From Tridacna crocea (Eukaryota; Mollusca; Bivalvia; Cardiida; Cardiidae): a stretch of DNA of 64,000 nucleotides. Positions 44,480 to 54,730 of the stretch are shown here, in pieces. The stretch covers positions 50,074,992 through 50,138,991 of the forward strand of contig OX031065.1 in the NCBI GenBank assembly GCA_943736015.1, given 5' to 3'. The notes below the pieces were generated by a model. It was not told the origin of the DNA. It worked only from the letters and a program-made list of their open reading frames with translations, and searched no databases. Within the stretch, counting starts at the first letter, position 1. Each line of letters opens with the position of its first letter. The position numbers were made by a program, and so were the translations under genes.

Positions 44480-45770
44480 AAACACTGGTTGCCAAGGCAA
44501 CCAAATGGAATTTTCCATAGAATTCTTTAAAAATCCTCTTTTCTGAAACTGCTGGCAGATACTGAAATTGTTTCACAAAATGTTCCTTGGGTGACCCTTT
44601 TCAAAATTTGTTTGCGAAATTTTGATCCGTAAACAAACATGGCTGTGGTGGTCGGGGGGCCTCTTTGCATGGTATGGACTTAACTCCTTACCAAATGACA
44701 AAATTCAGGCCTAGACCAAATTCAAAGCATTTGCAGGCATCATATTGAATGTAGCTAAACAGACGATTTCTGTATGTGTTATGGTAGAAAACATTGTGGG
44801 AAAAGGAGAAAATGCTGGTTACCAGCATTTTCTCCTTTTCCCACAATGTTTTCTAAAGGCTTCTTTCTTAGGTTCATCAAAAGTAGGGATTGTGTTGTAA
44901 TGGGTTAAAGAAACTTTGATTTTTTCCTCTCTTAAACCACTTGTCAAATTTTCAAATAATTTCACAGAAATGTTCCTTGGGTGCCCCCTTTTGAAAATTT
45001 GTTTGCAAAATTTTGACCCATCAAGAAACATGGATATGGCGGTGGGATGGCTATTTGCGTTAGAGGGACATGAAGAAATTCTTTAAAATTCTGTTCTCCG
45101 CAACCTCTTGTCAGATTTTGAAATAATTTCACAGAAAATTTCAAATTATCGTTATATTATGCCCATTTTAGCTTAGCTGTTTTCGAAATAAATATCGAGG
45201 TACTGTCATAGCCCTAATGTTATCATCTGTGTTGTTGTTGTTGTTGTGCAAAAACTTTGACATTTTCTTATATCTCGTCTTCCACTAAACACATGTACTT
45301 GAAACTTGGAACAATATTATTGTTTACAAGTAAAAAAGCAACCCATGCAAAAGGACAGGTAACTCTTAAATGTTTTGTCCAAATTATGCCAATTTTGCAA
45401 CATAGAATTTTAACTTGCAATCCAGCAGCCAACAGCCGATCATTGGCACCCCCATGCCGAGCTCTACTTTGACTTAATACTTTTAGCAATTATCGGGCAT
45501 GCGCTCTTGTCAATGGCCCTTGGGTGATCTATCCCAAAATTTATTTGCCGAATTCTAATTTGTCAAAAACATGGCTGTGGTAATGATTGCAGGAGTAGTG
45601 ATAGACTTTGAAATGGTTTTTACAGGTGACCTTTTCAAAATGGCTTGGCAAAATGTTTTTGTTTCCAAAATTTCACTACTTTGAAAAAGAAAATTGCTAT
45701 GGTCCTCTCAAGAATTCTGGTGAGTGACCCAGGGCCATTTTTGTCCCTCCTGTCATTTAATAGGGTAGAA
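44480..45770. mobile_element. HINE-like tandem element, interrupted by a MITE
   Basis: Units share 'aaatgttccttgggtg(a)ccc', 'tttgtttgcgaaattttgat' and 'aacatggctgtggtgg'. The terminal phrase ctggtgagtgacccagggcc lies at about 45718-45737. Interrupted by the MITE at 44680-44908. 45160-45500 is unrelated sequence with a (gtt)n run at about 45228-45247. Confidence 0.6.
44680..44908 (+). mobile_element. TTAA-hairpin MITE nested in the HINE-like element
   Basis: TTAACTCCTTACCAAAT to gtgttgtaatgggTTAA. A perfect long hairpin. Confidence 0.87.
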
Positions 45771-45833
45771 AACACTGGGGGAAAAGAAGAAAATGCTGGT
45801 TCTCAGCATTTTCTCTTTTCTGACAATGCTTTA
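45759..45833 (+). mobile_element. MITE hairpin fragment
   Basis: gggtagaaaacactggggga to ctgacaatgcttt. Only the core remains. Confidence 0.6.
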
Positions 45834-46062
45834 ATAACTCTTTACCAAACGACCAAATTTTAGACTGGTTCAAATTGAAAGCATTTGCAGATGACAAAAT
45901 AAGAGTTACTGAAAATTTGCAATTGGTTTTGGGACGAGTAGAAAACATTGTTGGAAAAGGAGAAAATGCTGGTTACCAGCATTTTCTCCTTTTCCAACAA
46001 TATTTTCAAAAGACTTCTTTTTAAGGGTCATTAAAAGTAGGGATTGTGTGGTAAAGGGTTAA
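45831..46062 (+). mobile_element. TTAA-hairpin MITE
   Basis: TTAA-taactctttaccaaacg to gtgtggtaaagggTTAA. The hairpin is near-perfect. Confidence 0.85.
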
Positions 46063-46220
46063 GAAAGTCTCTTTTCCAGGGTTGTTAAAAGTCAACACTG
46101 CATGGTACAATGTTGACTCTTGCGTACACATTCTTTTTTTGATTTCAGTGTCCTAGGGATCATGGGATACTAAAATTGTTGGCTCTGTTTTGCCATCCAA
46201 AAATCATGTTACGTGTATTT

Positions 46221-46445
46221 CAATACTTTATCACGCGATCCCGACTTTCAACGACCCTGAGAAAGAAAGCTTTTGAAAACTTTGTGGGAAAATCAAAAAA
46301 TGCTGGTAACCAGCAGTTTCTCCTTACACAATCTTTTCTGCCCTTCTGAAAATTAATCTTTATTTTTTCATCACATTTGTTATCTGCAAAATTAATGCTC
46401 TCAATTTGAAGAGGTCTAAAGTTTTGTAGTTTGATAAAGAGTTTA
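46221..46445 (-). mobile_element. Degenerate MITE
   Basis: actttatcacgcgatcccga to agtttgataaagagttt. One arm shortened. Confidence 0.65.
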
Positions 46446-46594
46446 CTGGTACCTGTTTGTCTCCTGTGAATGTTGAATAAACAATGGCAAACAATGGATA
46501 TGTATTGTTAGGACAGTGGGCCATGCATTTTTTTAAAATAACAGAGGAGTTCTATACCAATTTTCATTGCGTGCCAAGGATTAATTTCAAACAT

Positions 46595-46808
46595 GTATAG
46601 GAGTTTTAACAAAATCCTGAGTCTTAACGACTGATGGTGAACATTTCGGGGAAGAGAATAAATGCTGGTAACCAGCATCTCTCTTTCTTCCACTATGTTT
46701 TCAAACCTGTTAAAACCATATTTTATCACTGGAACCAGATTTAAATTGTCATCTGCAAATGCTTTTAATGTTAACAAGTCTATATTTTTTGTGTATTGTA
46801 AAGAGTTA
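46595..46808 (-). mobile_element. Degenerate MITE
   Basis: aaatcctgagtcttaacgac to tgtgtattgtaaagagTTAA. Core aatgctggtaaccagcatct. Confidence 0.65.
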
Positions 46809-46834
46809 ACCATTTGCACTCGACACACTGTGCC

Positions 46835-47061
46835 TTAACTCTTTACCAAACAATAAAATTTTATACAGGTCCAAATTGAAGACATTTTCAGGTGATAAAA
46901 TAAATGTCACTCAAAAAATTGAAAGTGGACTTTGGAAAAGAACTTGAGGGAAGAGGAGAAAATGCTGGTTACCAGCATACATGTATTTTTCCTTTTTCCA
47001 TAATATTTTCAGGAGGCTTCCTCCACAGGGGCTTTAAAACTGGGGATTGCTTGGTTAAAGG
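46835..47061 (+). mobile_element. TTAA-hairpin MITE
   Basis: TTAACTCTTTACCAAAC to attgcttggttaaagg, with a short insert (acatgtattt) in the right arm. Confidence 0.75.
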
Positions 47062-47069
47062 TTGCCTTG

Positions 47070-47235
47070 TTAACCCTTTACCAAAGAACAGAATTTTGGA
47101 CTGGTCCAGGTTGAAAGCACTTGCAGATGACAAAATGAACATAATTAAAAAATTAAAATTTGAATCAAGCAGGGTAGAAAACATGCGGGGGGACCAAATT
47201 AGAAATTTGGTGTGAACCAGATCACAATGTTTTGG
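47070..47235 (+). mobile_element. MITE with hairpin replaced by unrelated sequence
   Basis: TTAACCCTTTACCAAAG to agggtagaaaacatgcgggg. The arms are otherwise lost. Confidence 0.6.
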
Positions 47236-47239
47236 TGTA

Positions 47240-47680
47240 CCTCTTTACCAAACGACAAAATTTTATACTGGTCCAAATTGAAAGCATTTGAAAAGGACAA
47301 AGTTAACATGACTAAAAAGTTGGAAGGTCTGGGAGGGTAGAAAACTGTTTTAAACATTGTGGGAAAATGACACCTGGTTCGGCTGATTTCTTTCCCAGGA
47401 CTGATGATAGTCACTGCTACAGGATTCATTTCTCTCCCATCGCTGACCATTGTTTCACAATGATTAAGTGGGAAAGCAGCCAGTGGCTTGGAAAGAAAAT
47501 TGTGCAAAGTACTGGTTAAAAAAAAGGAACGCATGAATAGGTGCACTGGCCACCTAGATATACCTTACATAATGTTGAAAACGGCATTAAACACCAATCA
47601 ATCAATCAACCACAAATTCTACAAAAGGCTTCTTTTTCAGGGTTGTAAAATCCAGGGATTGTTTAGGAAAGGGATACATG
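47240..47680 (+). mobile_element. MITE split by a SINE-like element
   Basis: The left part ends aacattgtgggaaaatga (about 47367). The right part resumes ttctacaaaaggcttctttt (about 47617) and ends ggattgtttaggaaaggg. Confidence 0.65.
47368..47616 (+). mobile_element. SINE-like element
   Basis: The body gtgggaaagcagccagtggc and the tail gcattaaacaccaatcaatc (then aatcaaccac) match the element at 50933-51416. Confidence 0.6.
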
Positions 47681-47734
47681 TGTATACATTAATTATGCTA
47701 AGGGTTGGAAACTATTCTATTTCTTTAGCAGTTT

Positions 47735-47848
47735 ACTCATTTACCACACAGTCATGAGTTTTAACAAGCCTGAGAAGTAGGCCTTTTTAAAACATTGTTG
47801 GAAAAGGACCAATAAGACCCATCCAAAAATTTGTCCTCAAGTGCAAAG
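47735..47848 (-). mobile_element. MITE fragment
   Basis: catttaccacacagtcatga to aacattgttggaaaagga; then lost. Confidence 0.5.
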
Positions 47849-48073
47849 TTAACCCTTTACTCCATAGATACTCATTTGTACGCATATATCTTGTAGGAGC
47901 CTTTGGAAAACATTGTGACAAAAGGTGGAATTGCTTGTTATGAGCATTCCACCTTTTGTCACAATGTTTTCTTCCAAGGGGTGTCATATACACATAAGAA
48001 AAGGCTTCATCCTTGCTGTTATTTAGGGTCTATTAGAGATACCATAGAAATGCCTTATGGGCTAAAGGGTTAA
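47849..48073 (+). mobile_element. TTAA-hairpin MITE, subfamily C
   Basis: TTAACCCTTTACTCCATAG to atgggctaaagggTTAA. Core gtggaattgcttgttatgag, right arm changed (cattccac). Confidence 0.82.
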
Positions 48074-48178
48074 GAGTAAAGACACTCAGAAATATGACTA
48101 AGGCCCTAGTTTAATAGACTCTTTCTAAAACCTTGATAAAACATTCCAAAATAGAGAAAGTATGCTTGTAACCCTTCA

Positions 48179-48484
48179 TGGGCGGATCCAGAGAGGGGAA
48201 CCGTGGGTCCGGACCCCCCCTGGAATTTTGGCAAAAATGTGGTTATCGGACTCGTGAATGGGAATGGTTTGATATTGCACAGCATTTATGTATAGTACAG
48301 TCATAAATTTAAAAAAAAGGTTCTAAATGTGGAGACCTCCTCATGGTTAGAACTGGAAACGTGGACTTTTCTTGTAAACGGTTTACATCCACTGAAATCC
48401 GGAAATCAAAGAATCATATAGATCTAGTAAGACCAGTGCGTTTTCGGTGGCACCCCCACTGAGAAAAATATCTGGATCCGTGCA
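48179..48484. mobile_element. Non-autonomous DNA element with GGATCCAGA ends
   Basis: gggcggatccagag at the left and tatctggatccgtgc at the right are inverse. It contains gtccggacccccc and gcacccccact. About 305 bp, non-coding. Confidence 0.6.
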
Positions 48485-48487
48485 TAC

Positions 48488-48694
48488 CCTTTACCACACA
48501 AAGACGACTTTTGACAACCCTATAGTCAAGAAACCTTTTGAAAATATTGTGGGAAAAGGAGAAAATACTGGTAGCCTTTTCCCACAATGTTTTCTAGCCT
48601 CAAAGAAAAACCATTTGATATGAGCCACATTGAAACTCGTCTGCAAATGCTTTTAATTAGGACTGGTCTAAAATTTTATTGTGTGGTAATGGGT
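48488..48694 (-). mobile_element. TTAA-hairpin MITE, hairpin centre deleted
   Basis: ccctttaccacacaaagacg to gtgtggtaatgggTTAA. Core shortened to aaatactggtagccttttcc. Confidence 0.75.
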
Positions 48695-48739
48695 TAAAAA
48701 CACATATTTGCTCCATTTCCACCAAGGTTGTTTCTTTCC

Positions 48740-49090
48740 ATCGTATCTCACAACCAGACAACAAATCTAGCCTTTTCCAATTTGAAATTAGACAAGACCT
48801 AGAATTCTAGATCTATACGCGGACAACAAATTAAATGAAACTTAAACATGAAATTTTTCCTTCACATGATATAAAGCATAGTGTGAAGAGGAGAAAACGT
48901 AGAGATCTAGACTAGGTCTAGATCTATTGATTTCAAGTGCATAAAACGATATGGGCACACAGACCAAATAGTTTCCAATATTTCTAGATCTAGATCTAAA
49001 TCTAAGTGCAAACAGAAGCTAGATCTATGTAGATCTATATTTTTTTTTTAAAGTATACAGTAGTCTAGATCAAGACTAGATCTATTTATA
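48740..49090. repeat. Decayed MITE and AGATCT-rich low-complexity DNA
   Basis: About fifteen (c)tagatct/agatctag motifs, many palindromic, between about 48800 and 49085, overlapping a worn MITE. Confidence 0.55.
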
Positions 49091-49189
49091 AGTTTTATGA
49101 TGCGAAAAATAATAAATAATGTAAGAAAGCAACCACTTGAATAGCATGCAACTGCTCCGTGAGATGTTGAACTCTGAGTGTTTCGTCAT

Positions 49190-49350
49190 CGGCATCAGGC
49201 CCATTTCCCGCTAGATATAGATCTAGTTCAGCATTTGTCGATAGCATTCTACAATATATCATGCGCACACAACGTCATCATCGGTGCTTCTGCTGCAGTA
49301 TCTCCCGCTAGATGGCATTCTGTCAGAATATGACATGCGCAGACAACGTA
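49190..49350. repeat. Short duplicated motif upstream of the SEL1-repeat gene
   Basis: cccgctagat ... cattct ... catgcgca-acaac occurs at about 49205-49275 and again at 49304-49347. A split copy lies at 15489/15796. It would fall in or near the 5'UTR or promoter. Confidence 0.5.
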
Positions 49351-49442
49351 CTTTCATATACGTAAACGACCGAAGAAGATCGGGTTTCCATGGCGCCGTG
49401 TCAGCATCCAATAGATGGCGTATGAAGCAGCTTGTTTACAAA

Positions 49443-49610
49443 ATGGCTGCATTGGAGACTGAATCGCTACTAACCGGTGAAACTGAAGGACTTAGGCAAA
49501 GATATCAGCCCAACAAAGACCCAGACTGGAATCCTGAATTACCATATGGTGGCAGAGTTTACCTTGCGAGGCGGAAAAAGGCAGACCCAACTCACGTCAG
49601 AATAATTGAG
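49443..49610 (+). CDS. SEL1-repeat membrane protein, exon 1
   Basis: Encodes residues 1-56, the cytosolic-type tail with the ETESLL motif. The donor is ATTGAG/GTAATT at 49611, phase 0. The reading frame stays open upstream to about 49284. Confidence 0.82.
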
Positions 49611-52600
49611 GTAATTAAATCTGCTGAGAGCAAACTTAGACTAGGAATTTGTTCGTTCAAGCCCGCCTTTAGCAACACACATGTTGAATTTTGAGGTTTT
49701 GGATAGTGCAAGGACTGTGATTAGATTTTTTTTTTCGTAAAGAAAACTGCAGTGTTTGCTCTTAGTGTAACTGGTAAGCTCAGATTGAATTGGATAAATG
49801 CCCCCCACAATAATTCTTAGTTTTGTACTCTGCATACTGTATGCCATACTGTATTGTATAGGATATGATACCTGGCAATAATCGATTATGCATGGTATCG
49901 CGTACAGCTTAATGATCAATAAGTCAGTAGCGCATGTGATTGTTGACACAAATTAGCAAATCAATAATTGATTTGTTTTTCTAAAGAGCCTGCAATGCTT
50001 TTTGTGTTAATTAAAGTTTTTTTTTACCTAGCCACTAAGATTCAAGCAGAAATGAAGGAAAATATAAATTTGACATCGTACATATATGACCTAATGAAAG
50101 ATGTGATTTTTGCAGGTTTACAAGATAGGGCTACAGAGAGTGTAACTTCGTACAAATTTCATACAAGTTATAATGTCCTTTGAAAAAAAACCCTTCCACC
50201 CAGCAAAAATTCATAGCGTAAAAGGGTTTTAATTACTATACACCACATAATGTTAACCCTTTACTCCATAGATACTCATTTCTATGCATTGCTTGTTGGA
50301 GCCTTTGGAAAACATTGTGGCAAATGGTGAAATTGCTTATGACGAGCTATTTCACCTTTTGCCACAATGTTTTCTACACTATCAAAAGGTATCATATACA
50401 CATAAGAAACGGCTTCATCCTTGCTGTTATTTAGGGTCATTTAGAGATACCATAGAAATGCCTTGTGGGCTAAAGAGTAAAATGATCTACATTATTCACT
50501 GAAAGAAAAATATCAAGACAAACTTGAGGTCAATAATCAGAGCTTTGAGATAGTTTATTTTTTAGAAAATACCCTGAAATAAGAAACCTAGCTTCTCACT
50601 TAGTGTTTAGATGTAGGTTTACACTTTTTTGAGAACATATTCACCAGTCTTTGATGTTGGTAGAAAGACATTTTATAAAACTGCAAGCAAAGAAAAAAAT
50701 AATGAAAAGAAAAAAAATATTTATTTCAGGCTTTGGTATTCTGTGCAACAGTTGCATTTGCATTGTATGCCTATTTTTACTATGATCATCTACATTTCCA
50801 TGTTACACATGCATATGCATCACTGGGATACTCATCAGCCCAGCATCAGGTTGGACAACGATACCTACATGGTAAGAACCTTTGCTGTTTTTTTATGGCA
50901 GGCTTTATGATCCGCACATACATGTACACAGAGCCCTGGTAGCTCAGTCTGGTCCCCAGCTTGGCCAGTTTCTGTCCAAGGGTTGATGATCAGGTTGATG
51001 ATCAGGACAGGTTTCATTCCTCTCTCACGGCATAGTATTGTTTGTGTGGGAAAGCAGCCAGTGGCTTTGAAAGAATATTGTGCAGAGCACTTGTTAACTC
51101 TTTACCAAACTACAAAATTTTGGACCAGGCCAAATTGAAACCATTTGCAGATGACAAAAGATGTGAGTCAAAAATTGAAATTTGATTTGGAAAGGGTAGA
51201 AAACATTGTGGGAGAAGGAGAAAATGCTGGTTACCGGCATTTTCTCCTTTCCCATAATGTTTTCAACCTAGTCTTTCTTTCTCAGGGTCGTTAAAGGTCG
51301 GGATTGTGTGGTAAAGAGTTAAAGAAATTCCAGGAAAGCAAGAATGGGTGTACTTGCTGTGATATAACTAGAATAATGTTGAAAACAGTGTTAAACATCA
51401 ACAAAAACAATCAATTAAAAGCACATTCAAACACAGTTGCCATCAATATTTTTGAAATTTAATGTTTCAGCATAAGATAGTATTTGACAATACTGTGGTG
51501 TTACAAGTAATATTTTTTTCCCAAGTGTTTTATTTCTGTTTAGAAAAATTTTCTCCGTTCACATAAACTAGTTTTCAAAAGTTTTCTCAGTTACTTTACA
51601 ACTAAACTTCAGAGCTCTTTTGAAAACATTTTGGGCAAACGAGAAAATGCAAGTAATCAGAATTTTCTCCTTTTCCAACAGTGTCCTTTTAAGAAGAAAT
51701 TCCATCATTTGATCCACATTTAAGTTGTTCACTGACAATGTATTTGATGGGGCAGGCAAGAAATTTAGGTGTGAGTGACCTATTATTTCAGGTAAAGGAG
51801 TAGAGAAACATGATGGAAAAGCCATGGAATGGTTCAGGTAATTTTCTTCACCCTAATCTCACATTTCTCTTGTGGTTTAAAACAGTCTTTTATCTAATCT
51901 GACACACTTGGAAAGATGAAGGTGAATTTTGCAAAGGATATTTTAACTCTATACCAAATGACAAAATTTTAGACTGGTTCAAATTGAAAGCACTTGCAGA
52001 CGGCAAATTAAACATAATCCCCAAAATTGAAATATGTTTCTAGGAGGGTAGAAAACATTGTAGGAAAAGGAGAAAATGCTGGTTACCAGCATTTTCTCCT
52101 TTTCCCACAACATTTTCAAGAGGCTTCTGTCTTAGGGTCATAAAAACCAGGAATTGTTTGGCAAGGGTTAATCAGAGAGAAAAACACTGATAGAATAATA
52201 AATATTGAAACTAGAAGTACTGGTACTGTTGGCAAAAGAAAGTTTAGTTTTAACCTGTGGCCAAACAGCATATTAATTCTCCACTGGTCCAAATTCAATG
52301 CATTTGTAGACTACAAATTAAAAGAGGCGAAAATGACAAAATTTGTTCTCGATAGAGTAGAAAACATTGGGGAGAAAAGGAGAAAAATGCTGGTAACCTC
52401 CTTTTCCCACAATGTTTTCAAAAGCCTTCTTCCTCAGGGTCATTGTAAGTTGGATTGTGTGGTAAAGGGACAACTGTTCTGTTAGTGACTGGAGCGTTGA
52501 CTAGTGCACTAAAACAAGCCGTCAGACTTTCGATAATCTCCATTTTTTTAATTGTTGTATGTATGACTGAAATATTCATACTCATATTAAGTGATACATC

Positions 52601-54730
52601 TACATTTCAGAAAAGCCTCTGATCAGGGGCATCCTCATGCTGCCTATAATCTAGCCATTGGACATCTAAAAGGGATGAAAACTGATGTTAAACCAGGGTA
52701 ATGAAATCATGCTCTTTTCGTTTTGTCTTCTGTGTAATTTTAATTTGTTTTCTTTCAGTGATTTGTAAAGAAAAAAGGGATGTGATATTTTTATTTACTG
52801 TAGAAGGTTTTCAGTCTTTAACCCTTTCCCAAACAATCCCTTGTTTTTACATGTCTGCTCTGCAGTACAAGTCTTTTGAAAACACTGTGGGAAAAGGAGA
52901 AATTGCTTGTAACAAGCAATTTCTCCTTTTCCCGCAGTGTTTTCTACCCATTTGGAGAACTTTCTGCCATTTTTCTCAAATTTGAAATTGTCGTCTGCAA
53001 ACTCTTTGAGTTTAGAAGAGTCTAAAATATATCGTTTGGGAAAGGGTTAAAAGTTGAAACCTTTGCTACCAAAATTAACCCTTTCCCAAAACAAGCCCTG
53101 GTTTTTACGCGTCTGCAGTAAAAGTCTTTTGAAAACACTGTGGGAAAAGGAGAAATTGCTCGTAACGAGCAATTTCTCCTTTTCCTACAGTGTTTTCTAC
53201 CCTTTTTGAAAACTTTCTACCATTTTCTCAAAATCTAAAACTGTAGTCTGCAAACTCTTTCAGTTTGGAAGAGTCCAAAATTTCTCGTTTGGGAAAGGGT
53301 TAAATATGAAGGAGAAAGCAGTATCTCATTGCAGAAAAATGTGGAGAAAATTTTAGTGGTTGCTTTAAAAAATGCTAATGAATTTGAAGATGTATGGTTG
53401 TTCAGTTGACACTTTCTTTTTGTGAGTTTGAGGCTTGTATCATCTAAAAGTCATGCAATGGTTAACTTTTAACAGGCAGCTGTAGAATATTGATTTTTGC
53501 AATGAGCACTCACAGGCTCAGAAAATCAAGCTGATTGGTCTCATGAGATGGAGTGTTGCCTATCCCTGTGTATGAATTTAGAGTCCCTGGCAGTAGAAAG
53601 TCAATGATTTTGTATATCAGAAGTGGCCTTACTTTCTAAAACTAGATTAACCCATTACCACATAATCCTTACTTACGACGACCCTGAGAAAGAAGCCTTT
53701 AGAAAACATGGTGGGAAAAGGAGAAAATGCTGGTAACCAGCATTTTCTCCCTTTACCACACTGTTTTCTACCCTTCACAAAACAAAGTTAAAATTTTCAG
53801 TCAATTTTATTTTGTCGTCTGCAAATGCTTTCAATTTAGAAAAACCTAAAATTTTGTCATTTGGTAAAGAGTTAACCCATTACCACACAATCCCTACTTT
53901 TGACACCCCCGAGACAGAAACCTTTAAAGATGCCTGTCTACAGCCGGTGAGCAGAAACGCTGTTAAATTTCGAAAAGAAAAATAAAATGGTACAGAAATC
54001 TGTCCTTTGTGTACACAAGGATAAATTACTGACATATTTCGTGTAAATGAAGAAAGAAACACGGGGGTTTTTGTGAAAACCCGAAAATTGGCCAGAAGAA
54101 AACTGGCTGACGATCGAAACTGTAAACACTGGCCGTGACTCACGGAAATTTATCGTTGGTTTCAGCCTAGAGTCAGATACGGTGTAACTTACATATAGGC
54201 CTCGATCTCCGTCTAAAAATAGAGGCTGCAACAGAGAAGCATCCATTTTCCTTTATTTACCGCATCAAGGCCAAGGTCAAATATAGTCACGTTACAGTAT
54301 GCATGATCATCATACGAATCTACCCGAGTGTATAACAGATATCGAAAATCTTCGATTCAAAATCCGGAAACGACCAGTCTGTTTACATTGAAGGCTGCAA
54401 GTCCGTGAAATGCATTTTCTATCAGGCGTAATCTAAGCAACCTTGCAACCGTCAGGCGCAATATTTGGCATAGATATATTAGAATGACTATATTTTGATA
54501 AAATAAAAACAAAATGAGTTAAAACTGGCTTAAAATGAGTATTATTGCCTCTTTAAATATACCTGTAGTTAGTGAATCTGGGCCTTGGATACTATGTGAC
54601 ACTGTATAACATGTATACGTATATGTCTCATTTCAGGGAAGCACACAAGTTAATTCACCATGCTGCATCAAAGGGTGTAAAACAAGCCCATAAAGTCCTG
54701 AATCAAGTCTGTTCCAGAGGAGGATGTTAA
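49443..54730 (+). CDS. Small single-pass membrane protein with SEL1-type repeats, complete gene with five coding exons
   Basis: Coding exons are 49443-49610, 50730-50871, 51792-51837, 52611-52697 and 54637-54730. All introns are GT-AG, phases join (0,1,2,2) and the total is 537 nt, 178 residues plus TAA. Residues 5-10 (ETESLL) form an [DE]xxxL[LI] acidic dileucine motif. A basic stretch (ARRKK) follows, then one membrane segment at about 57-74 (ALVFCATVAFALYAYFYY). From about 84 come two SEL1-like repeats, with A-x-x-x-L-G-x-x-x-A-Q spacing, YLHGKGVEKHDGKAMEWFRK and DQGHPHAAYNLAIGHLKGMK, ending EAHKLIHHAASKGVKQAHKV. SEL1 repeats are alpha-alpha protein-protein interaction units; an endosomal/lysosomal location is inferred from the dileucine motif. 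I chose the ATG at 49443 (AAAATGG). In-frame ATGs at 49422 and 49335 are alternatives, but the latter lies in repeat-like DNA. I do not recognise a named orthologue. Confidence 0.88.
50253..50483 (+). mobile_element. TTAA-hairpin MITE, subfamily C, in intron 1 of the SEL1-repeat gene
   Basis: TTAACCCTTTACTCCATAG to ttgtgggctaaagagta. Core gaaattgcttatgacgagct. Confidence 0.82.
50730..50871 (+). CDS. SEL1-repeat membrane protein, exon 2
   Basis: The acceptor TTATTTCAG ends at 50729 and the donor GTAAGA starts at 50872. The exon encodes the membrane segment and the first half of the first SEL1-like repeat (AYASLGYSSAQHQVGQRYLH). Confidence 0.9.
50933..51416 (+). mobile_element. SINE-like element split by a MITE, intron 2 of the SEL1-repeat gene
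   Basis: The head gagccctggtagctcagtct has a tRNA A-box look. The body gtgggaaagcagccagtggc is followed by the MITE 51094-51322, then gcaagaatgggtgtacttgc and the tail cagtgttaaacatcaacaaa. Confidence 0.65.
51094..51322 (+). mobile_element. TTAA-hairpin MITE inside the SINE
   Basis: TTAACTCTTTACCAAAC to gtgtggtaaagagTTAA. Core gctggttaccggc. Confidence 0.85.
51600..51750 (-). mobile_element. MITE fragment
   Basis: cttttgaaaacattttgggc to cactgacaatgtatttga. It ends about 40 bp before exon 3. Confidence 0.55.
51792..51837 (+). CDS. SEL1-repeat membrane protein, exon 3 (46 nt)
   Basis: The acceptor TATTTCAG ends at 51791. The exon encodes GKGVEKHDGKAMEWFR, the second helix of a SEL1 repeat. 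The donor is TTCAG/GTAATT at 51838. It joins its neighbours in phase 1 and 2. Confidence 0.85.
51943..52171 (+). mobile_element. TTAA-hairpin MITE in intron 3 of the SEL1-repeat gene
   Basis: TTAACTCTATACCAAAT to ttgtttggcaaggGTTAA. The hairpin is near-perfect. Confidence 0.85.
52249..52472 (+). mobile_element. MITE with hairpin centre deleted
   Basis: TTAACCTGTGGCCAAAC to gtgtggtaaaggga. Core aaaatgctggtaacctcctt: the right arm start is lost. Confidence 0.68.
52611..52697 (+). CDS. SEL1-repeat membrane protein, exon 4
   Basis: The acceptor TACATTTCAG ends at 52610. The exon encodes KASDQGHPHAAYNLAIGHLK and GMKTDVKPG, the classic G-x-x-x-A-x-x-x-L-(G) repeat. The donor is GTAATG at 52698. 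Confidence 0.9.
52818..53050 (-). mobile_element. TTAA-hairpin MITE, subfamily B
   Basis: TTAACCCTTTCCCAAAC to gtttgggaaagggTTAA. Core gaaattgcttgtaacaagca: both arms carry the same change relative to the 53075 copy. Confidence 0.87.
53075..53303 (-). mobile_element. TTAA-hairpin MITE, subfamily B
   Basis: TTAACCCTTTCCCAAAA to gtttgggaaagggTTAA. Core gaaattgctcgtaacgagca. Confidence 0.87.
53647..53875 (-). mobile_element. TTAA-hairpin MITE
   Basis: TTAACCCATTACCACAT to catttggtaaagagTTAA. Confidence 0.87.
53872..53923 (-). mobile_element. MITE left end cut by a 0.6-kb element
   Basis: TTAACCCATTACCACAC to gagacagaaacct. The remainder is not found beyond the insert. Confidence 0.7.
53928..54552. 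mobile_element. 0.6-kb TTAA-flanked element, copy 1
   Basis: TTAA at 53924-53927 and 54553-54556. Ends agatgcctgtctacagcc and tattgcctct. Nearly identical to 61994-62587. A minus-strand frame (54246-53938, 102 codons) ends SVSAHRL and stays open in both copies. Confidence 0.75.
54637..54730 (+). CDS. SEL1-repeat membrane protein, terminal exon 5
   Basis: The acceptor CTCATTTCAG ends at 54636. The exon encodes EAHKLIHHAASKGVKQAHKV, LNQVCSRGGC and TAA at 54728-54730. Confidence 0.9.

Noticed and set aside
49284-49442. Longer N-terminus for the SEL1-repeat protein
   Set aside because: The frame is open, but it begins with GTG, the first ATG (49335) lies in a short repeat, and the ATG at 49443 has a better context.
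53880-54246. Host gene encoding a protein of about 100 residues
   Set aside because: The frame lies wholly in an element present twice in the window; kept only as a finding.
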